A DNA stretch of 64,000 nt, taken from contig CP011020.1 of NCBI GenBank assembly GCA_001023535.1, positions 5,652,509-5,716,508 of the forward strand, written 5' to 3'. Positions 59,033-64,000 of this stretch are shown piece by piece. Below the pieces are notes generated by a model. It saw only the letters and a list, made by a program, of their open reading frames with translations. It searched no databases and was not told the origin of the DNA. A program made the translations under genes and the position numbers. Every line of letters starts with the position of its first letter. Within the stretch, counting starts at the first letter, position 1. This stretch comes from Pseudomonas chlororaphis. Lineage in GTDB: Bacteria > Pseudomonadota > Gammaproteobacteria > Pseudomonadales > Pseudomonadaceae.

Positions 59033-59146
59033 TTACTGATGGCTGACCCAGAAAACCGCGGTGCCCACCACCAGGATAATCAGGAACAGAATGGCCCAGG
59101 CATCGACAGTACTGTCGCTTTTCCTTGCTTTGGTCGGATTGCTCAT
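59033..59146 (-). CDS. Small single-helix membrane protein
   Basis: A 37-aa peptide, too short for most gene callers: a charged N-terminus (MSNPTKARKSDS) then one transmembrane helix (AWAILFLIILVVGTAVFWV) and SHQ. AGAGG lies 7 nt before the ATG. No function is known. Confidence 0.6.
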   Translation of the reverse strand: MSNPTKARKSDSTVDAWAILFLIILVVGTAVFWVSHQ

Positions 59147-59437
59147 TGCATCGCCTCTTGTCGGTTTTTTAGGTGATTGCAGAAAGACTCGACCACAGTT
59201 AAGACGATGATTGCCCATACGACAAATGTGGGTTACGCGCCGATAGATCTCATTAGGCCATTTGGTTCTTTACATATACTCAAACATCACTTTTGCGCAT
59301 AACTCAAAACAGGTATCTTGCACCGGCTCCTTTAGGAGTGCGCGGCCGTGCGCGCAGAATTGCCGAGGCAGAACCCGATTCCAGCGAGCCAACACGCAGC
59401 TGTTTCTGATCGGCCCAAGCCTGAGACCGAGACTTAT
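59147..59437. other. Upstream region of cysI
   Basis: About 290 bases with no gene. It should hold the cysI promoter and a long 5' leader. A small hairpin (GCTCCTTTAGGAGTGC) lies near 59326-59341. No riboswitch or clear operator was recognised. Confidence 0.4.
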
Positions 59438-61096
59438 ATGTACGTATATGACGAGTACGATCAGCGGATCATCGAGGACCGCGTCAAGCAGTTCCGTGAT
59501 CAGACCCGACGCTATCTGGCAGGCGAGCTGAGCGAAGAAGAATTCCGCCCTCTGCGCCTGCAGAATGGCCTGTATATCCAGCGGTTCGCCCCGATGCTGC
59601 GTGTGGCCGTGCCTTATGGCCAACTGACCTCGCGTCAGGTGCGCAAGCTGGCCCAGATCGCCCGCGACTACGACAAGGGCTATGCCCATATCAGTACCCG
59701 GCAGAATGTCCAGTACAACTGGCCAGCCCTGGAAGACGTGCCTGAGATCCTGGCCGAACTGGCGACCGTGCAGATGCACGCGATCCAGACCAGCGGCAAC
59801 TGCCTGCGCAACGTCACCACCGACCAGTTCGCCGGCGTCGCCGCCGATGAGCTGATCGACCCGCGCCCATGGTGCGAAATCGTCCGCCAGTGGACCACCT
59901 TCCACCCGGAATTCGCCTACCTGCCGCGCAAGTTCAAGATTGCCATCAACGGCTCGTCCTCGGACCGCGCCGCCATCGAAGTCCACGACATCGGCCTGGA
60001 AACGGTCTACAACGCCGCCGGCGAACTGGGCTTCCGGGTGCTGGTGGGCGGTGGCCTCGGGCGTACGCCAGTGGTCGGTGCGTTCATCAACGAGTTCCTG
60101 CCGTGGCAGGACCTCTTGAGCTACCTGGACGCCATCCTGCGGGTGTACAACCGCTACGGTCGTCGGGACAACAAGTACAAGGCGCGGATCAAGATCCTGG
60201 TCAAGGCCCTCACGCCTGAAGTGTTCGCCGAGAAGGTCGAAGCCGAGATGGCGCACCTGCGCGGCGGCCAGACCACCCTGACCGAAGCCGAAGTCCATCG
60301 CGTCGCCAAGCACTTCGTCGATCCGCAGTACAAGGCCCTGGGCAACCAGGATGCCGAGTTCGCCGCCCTCGACAAGGAACACCCAGGATTCGCCCGCTGG
60401 CGCAGCCGCAACACCCTGGCCCACAAGAAGCCAGGTTACGTCGCGGTGACGCTGTCGCTGAAACCGACCGGCGTCGCGCCGGGCGATATCACCGACAAGC
60501 AGCTCGATGCCGTGGCCGACCTGGCCGAGCGCTACAGCTTCGGTCAACTGCGCACCTCCCACGAGCAGAACATCATCCTGGCGGACGTTGAACAGACTCA
60601 ACTGTTCACCCTCTGGGGCGAGCTGCGCGAACAAGGTTTCGCCACGCCGAACATCGGCCTGCTGACCGACATCATCTGCTGCCCGGGCGGCGACTTCTGC
60701 TCGCTGGCCAACGCCAAGTCGATCCCGATCGCCGAATCGATCCAGCGTCGTTTTGATGACCTGGACTACCTGTTCGACATCGGCGAGCTGGACCTGAACA
60801 TTTCCGGTTGCATGAACGCGTGCGGTCACCACCACGTCGGCCACATCGGCATCCTCGGCGTGGACAAGAAAGGCGAAGAGTTCTACCAGGTCTCCCTGGG
60901 CGGCAGCGGTAGCCGCGACGCCAGCCTGGGCAAGATCCTCGGCCCGTCCTTTGCCCAGGACGACATGCCTGACGTGATCGAGAAGCTGATCGACGTGTAC
61001 GTTGAACAACGGACCGAAGACGAGCGCTTCATCGACACTTACCAACGTATTGGCATCGACCTCTTCAAGGAACGCGTCTATGCAGCGAATCATTAA
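59438..61096 (+). CDS. cysI: Sulfite reductase hemoprotein, CysI-type
   Basis: A 552-aa siroheme/4Fe-4S reductase of assimilatory sulfite reduction. Two ferredoxin-like and two siroheme domains are seen. The cluster ligands are in CCPGGDFCSLANAKS and NISGCMNACGHHHVGHIG, and the siroheme contacts in STRQNVQYNW and TSGNCLRNVTTD. The N-terminus MYVYDEYDQRIIEDRVKQFRDQTRRY is that of the Pseudomonas protein, so I start at 59438 rather than at the upstream in-frame start. Confidence 0.95.
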   Translation: MYVYDEYDQRIIEDRVKQFRDQTRRYLAGELSEEEFRPLRLQNGLYIQRFAPMLRVAVPYGQLTSRQVRKLAQIARDYDKGYAHISTRQNVQYNWPALEDVPEILAELATVQMHAIQTSGNCLRNVTTDQFAGVAADELIDPRPWCEIVRQWTTFHPEFAYLPRKFKIAINGSSSDRAAIEVHDIGLETVYNAAGELGFRVLVGGGLGRTPVVGAFINEFLPWQDLLSYLDAILRVYNRYGRRDNKYKARIKILVKALTPEVFAEKVEAEMAHLRGGQTTLTEAEVHRVAKHFVDPQYKALGNQDAEFAALDKEHPGFARWRSRNTLAHKKPGYVAVTLSLKPTGVAPGDITDKQLDAVADLAERYSFGQLRTSHEQNIILADVEQTQLFTLWGELREQGFATPNIGLLTDIICCPGGDFCSLANAKSIPIAESIQRRFDDLDYLFDIGELDLNISGCMNACGHHHVGHIGILGVDKKGEEFYQVSLGGSGSRDASLGKILGPSFAQDDMPDVIEKLIDVYVEQRTEDERFIDTYQRIGIDLFKERVYAANH

Positions 61097-61574
61097 GAAC
61101 AACGAGGTCATCGACGAAACCTGGCACCTGCTGCCCAAGGACGCGACCCTCGACGGTATCTCCAACTGCGACGACCTGATCGTGCCACTGGCCCTGTGGC
61201 GCGACCATGCGCATGCCCTCAAGGCCCGCGACGGCGGCCTGGGTGTCTGGCTGGATGCCGACGAAGAAGCGGAAGAGATCGGTGATGACGCCAATCAGTT
61301 GCAAGTCATTGCGCTGAATTTCCCGGCGTTCACCGACGGCCGTAGCTACTCTAACGCCCGCCTGCTGCGTGACCGCTATGGTTTCAGGGGCGAGCTGCGG
61401 GCGATTGGCGACGTGCTGCGTGACCAGTTGTTCTACATGCGCCGCTGCGGCTTCGACGCCTTCGCCCTGCGCGCCGACAAGGACCCGTACGAAGCCCTTG
61501 AAAGCCTCAAGGACTTCTCGGTGACCTACCAGGCCGCCACTGACGAACCGCTGCCGCTGTTTCGTCGTCGCTGA
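61080..61574 (+). CDS. DUF934 protein, sulfite reductase companion
   Basis: A 164-aa DUF934 protein (IALNFPAFTDGRSYSNARLLRDRYGFRGELRAIGDVLRDQLFYMRRCGFDAF). The family is nearly always found with cysI and is thought to aid sulfite reduction; the reaction is not known. It overlaps the cysI 3' end by 17 nt, so the two are co-translated. Confidence 0.93.
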   Translation: MQRIIKNNEVIDETWHLLPKDATLDGISNCDDLIVPLALWRDHAHALKARDGGLGVWLDADEEAEEIGDDANQLQVIALNFPAFTDGRSYSNARLLRDRYGFRGELRAIGDVLRDQLFYMRRCGFDAFALRADKDPYEALESLKDFSVTYQAATDEPLPLFRRR

Positions 61575-61586
61575 GCCTCAAGCAAT

Positions 61587-61625
61587 AAAAAAGCCCTGGA
61601 CCGGGTGACTGGTCCAGGGCTTTTT
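61587..61625 (+). terminator. Intrinsic terminator after the cysI operon
   Basis: GCCCTGGACC (61593-61602) pairs with GGTCCAGGGC (61611-61620), with TTTTT after and AAAAAA before, so it may work in both directions. Confidence 0.92.
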
Positions 61626-61661
61626 CATGGGTGGACGAGGCTCTTCAAACCACCTCGCTCC

Positions 61662-61756
61662 CTGTGGGAGCGGGCTTGCTCGCGAATGCTGTCAGCACAA
61701 GCAAAATGGATGTCGACTGACCCACCGCTTTCGCGGGCAAGCCCGCTCCCACATGG
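61662..61756. repeat. REP inverted doublet (GGGAGCGGGCTTGC family)
   Basis: CTGTGGGAGCGGGCTTGCTC and CGGGCAAGCCCGCTCCCACA, between convergent genes. Confidence 0.9.
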
Positions 61757-61782
61757 GTAGTGGCGAGAGCGGGCTTGGTGGA

Positions 61783-62814
61783 TTACCAGAACCGCTGCTG
61801 GGTCAAACGACTCCACCAGCTCAACAGCACCCGGTCCACCGACCCGCTGGCCGCCATGCCGATGCGTTCCTGCAGGCTTTTGCGCTCGGCGTAGTGCAGG
61901 TGGTAAAGCTCGGCGCCCTTGGCCCGTTCGGCCAGGTATTCGTCGCTGGTCTTCAGCTCGTCCACCAGGCCTTTGCCCAGGGCCGCGACGCCCAGCCAGA
62001 CTTCGCCGGTCGCCACTTCGTCGATGGCCAGTTGCGGACGGTAGTTGGAGACGAAGTTCTTGAACAGCTCATGGGTGATGTCCAGGTCTTCCTGGAACTT
62101 CTCCCGACCCTTCTCGGTGTTTTCGCCGAACACCGTCAAGGTGCGCTTGTATTCGCCAGCGGTCAGCACCTCGAAATCGATGTCATGTTTCTTCAGCAGG
62201 CGGTTGACGTTGGGCAACTGGGCGACGACGCCGATGGACCCCAGGATGGCGAAAGGCGCGCTGATGATCTTCTCGCCGATGCAGGCCATCATGTAGCCGC
62301 CGCTGGCCGCCACCTTATCGATGCAGACTGTCAACGGCACGCCGGCCTGACGGATCCGCGCCAGTTGCGACGAGGCCAGGCCGTAGCTGTGGACCATGCC
62401 ACCGCCGCTTTCCAGCCGCAGCACCACTTCGTCCTTCGGCGTGGCCAGGGTCAGCAGCGCGGTGATTTCATGGCGCAGGCTCTCGGTGGCCGACGCCTTG
62501 ATGTCGCCGTCGAAATCCAGCACGAACACCCGGGACTTGGGCGCCGGCTTGGCCTTCTGCTTTTTCTGCGCTTTTTCAGTCTTGCCTTCGGTCTTGCGCA
62601 GGGCCTTTAGCTGGTCCTTGTCCAGCAGCGTCTGTTCCAGGCGCTCGCGCAGCCCCTTGTAGAAATCGTTGAGCTTGCTCACCTGCAACTGGCCAACCGA
62701 CTTGCGCCGCCCCTTGCTGCGCAGCGCCGCAAAACTGGCCAGCACCACCAGGATGGCGATCACCAGCGTCACGGTCTTGGCCAGGAACCCGGCGTACTCG
62801 ATGAAAAACTCCAC
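61783..62814 (-). CDS. sohB: Inner-membrane serine protease SohB
   Basis: A 343-aa signal-peptide-peptidase-like protease. It has an N-terminal membrane anchor (VTLVIAILVVLASFAAL), a basic/charged linker (KTEKAQKKQKAKPAPK), and the S49 domain with the nucleophile serine in VAASGGYMMACIGEKIISAPFAILGSIGV and the general-base Lys in AGEYKRTLTVFGENTEKGREKF. The start is GTG 62814, backed by AAGGAG 5 nt upstream. Confidence 0.95.
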   Translation of the reverse strand: MEFFIEYAGFLAKTVTLVIAILVVLASFAALRSKGRRKSVGQLQVSKLNDFYKGLRERLEQTLLDKDQLKALRKTEGKTEKAQKKQKAKPAPKSRVFVLDFDGDIKASATESLRHEITALLTLATPKDEVVLRLESGGGMVHSYGLASSQLARIRQAGVPLTVCIDKVAASGGYMMACIGEKIISAPFAILGSIGVVAQLPNVNRLLKKHDIDFEVLTAGEYKRTLTVFGENTEKGREKFQEDLDITHELFKNFVSNYRPQLAIDEVATGEVWLGVAALGKGLVDELKTSDEYLAERAKGAELYHLHYAERKSLQERIGMAASGSVDRVLLSWWSRLTQQRFW

Positions 62815-63040
62815 AGCGACTCCTTAAATGCAATGCGCCACTGAACGCAGGCGCGTAACGCCTCCAGCATACCCATGCGCCTGCGCCGCGGCCAGCCAAG
62901 AAACCTATGGTTACCTTCGTCCGAGCGAGGCCGAACAAGGCTCCAACGGACATTTCAAACAAGCGTATGTTTTTTCATTGACAGCTCACCGTCATCCTCA
63001 TAACCTCGCCAAACCTTCAACGTACCGGGATGACGCGGAC

Positions 63041-63751
63041 GTGGGCAGCATCTATCTGATTCGACATGGCCAGGCCTCCTTCGGTGCGGACGACTACGAT
63101 GTCCTTTCGCCCAACGGTGTGCGCCAAGCCCAAGTGCTGGGTAATCACCTGGCAGAACTGGGTGTCGTGTTCGATCGCTGCCTCTCGGGAGACCTGCGTC
63201 GCCAGCAGGACACCGCCTCCGGTGCCCTGGGCCAGATGAGCGCCGCCGGGCTGCCGGTTCCCGTGCTGGAAATCGACGCAGCCTTCAACGAATTCGACGC
63301 CGATGCGGTCATCCGCGCGCTGTTGCCGAACATGCTCACACAGGAGCCCGAGGCGCTGGATGTCCTGCGCAACGCCGCGCAGAACCGTGCCGAGTTCCAA
63401 CGCATCTTCGCGCTGATCATCGAACGCTGGCTCGAAGGGCGATATGACCCGCCCGGCCTGGAAAGCTGGCTGGGTTTCGTCGAGCGGGTCCAGGGCGGCC
63501 TGCAGCGGATCCTCGAACAGGCCGACAACCGCCAGAAAATCGCCGTGTTCACGTCCGGCGGCACCATCACCGCCCTGCTCCACCTGATCACCCGGATTCC
63601 CGCCCGACAGGCCTTCGAACTGAATTGGCAAATCGTCAACACCTCGCTCAACCAGCTTAAATTCAGGGGGCGCGAGGTGGCCCTGGCGTCCTTCAACAGT
63701 CACGCCCACCTGCAACTGCTGAAGGCCCCGGACCTCATCACCTTCCGCTGA
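63041..63751 (+). CDS. Histidine phosphatase family protein
   Basis: A 236-aa phosphoglycerate-mutase-like phosphatase: IYLIRHGQASFG has the catalytic RHG, with a second arginine in DRCLSGDLRRQQDTA and the late His replaced by the segment VFTSGGTITALLH. I start at GTG 63041 (MGSIYLIRHG), the usual N-terminus in this genus; the open frame runs 71 codons further up without resemblance to the family. The substrate is unknown. Confidence 0.88.
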   Translation: MGSIYLIRHGQASFGADDYDVLSPNGVRQAQVLGNHLAELGVVFDRCLSGDLRRQQDTASGALGQMSAAGLPVPVLEIDAAFNEFDADAVIRALLPNMLTQEPEALDVLRNAAQNRAEFQRIFALIIERWLEGRYDPPGLESWLGFVERVQGGLQRILEQADNRQKIAVFTSGGTITALLHLITRIPARQAFELNWQIVNTSLNQLKFRGREVALASFNSHAHLQLLKAPDLITFR

Positions 63752-63802
63752 GGCCGAATTACCCAAGACCCTTGCTGTACAACCCAAATAAGGATCGACA
63801 CC

Positions 63803-64000
63803 ATGACCTCCGTAGCCGACGCCGTACAAGCCATGAAAGCCAAGTTCAACCCAGCCGCCGCTGCCGGCCTGGACCTGGTCTTCGGTTTCCGCATTGACGA
63901 TGACAAGCACTTCTCGCTGATCGTCAAGGACAGCACCTGCGAGCTGCAGGAAGGTGAGAACCCGGACGCCCAGGTGACCCTGGTGATGGACGGCGAAACC
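63803..64000 (+). CDS. SCP2 sterol-binding domain protein, partial
   Basis: The first 66 codons of a small protein cut by the right edge: MTSVADAVQAMKAKFNPAAAAGLDLVFGFRIDDDKHFSLIV..., the SCP2 lipid-carrier fold. AAGGA lies about 9 nt before the ATG. It starts 51 nt after the phosphatase stop and is probably co-transcribed with it. Confidence 0.85.
   Translation, partial: MTSVADAVQAMKAKFNPAAAAGLDLVFGFRIDDDKHFSLIVKDSTCELQEGENPDAQVTLVMDGET

Noticed and set aside
59270..61294. 674-codon minus-strand open frame
   Set aside because: Antisense to cysI and DUF934, both clearly real.

Overview
The window is chromosomal DNA from a Pseudomonas of the P. fluorescens group. The grounds are the GC-rich coding style, a gacA-uvrC-pgsA-tRNA-Gly block, hbcR-type ketone-body genes, aerobic-type cobalamin genes (cobN, cobM, cobE, cobW), a YejABEF importer, and many REP doublets (GTGGGAGCGGGCTTGCTCGCG and GTGGCGAGGGAGCTTGCTCCC families) in the intergenic gaps.

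Positions 1-6290 look like an island end at a tRNA-Gly gene. Reading from the tRNA leftwards there is a tyrosine recombinase of 613 aa with an unusual C-terminal extension, then a mostly non-coding stretch with a tRNA-like fragment, then a type II CBASS antiphage operon on the minus strand. That operon holds a Cap15-like 2TM/beta-barrel effector, a DncV-like cyclic dinucleotide synthase, and the first 418 codons of a Cap2 E2-E1 conjugating enzyme, which runs off the left edge.

6354-14417 is core genome: pgsA, uvrC and gacA (TTG start), a GNAT enzyme, a DAHP synthase preceded by two aromatic-rich leader peptides that flank a strong intrinsic terminator, a repeat protein, a lipase homologue whose nucleophile position is Cys, and a parvulin. 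14596-20126 is a peptide ABC importer (yejABEF). 20136-21854 holds a soluble PAS-PAS chemoreceptor and a TIGR02450 protein, each with a TGTACA pair in its promoter region that resembles light-regulator (LitR/PplR) sites. 22007-28055 is the 3-hydroxybutyrate/acetoacetate module: sigma-54 activator, GntP permease behind a -24/-12 promoter, 3-hydroxybutyrate dehydrogenase, acetoacetyl-CoA synthetase. 28182-32288 holds pilU, a hybrid histidine kinase and a second parvulin.

32410-39218 is a minus-strand amino-acid uptake and catabolism cluster: polar amino-acid ABC transporter, RidA, IclR regulator, PLP-dependent D-amino-acid deaminase-like enzyme and a KDG-kinase-like PfkB protein. A RelBE-type toxin-antitoxin pair and a phospholipase D family protein follow.

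41902-51546 is a cobalamin locus arranged around two divergent cobalamin riboswitches. The leftward one leads cobW-cobN-chelatase ATPase-VWA. The rightward one leads cbtB-cbtA-cobE, followed by cobM. The B12-dependent methionine synthase metH lies nearby at 54873. The remainder is nfuA, cti (cis/trans fatty acid isomerase), a DUF2970 protein, a 37-aa membrane peptide, cysI plus DUF934, sohB, a histidine phosphatase and an SCP2-domain protein cut by the right edge.
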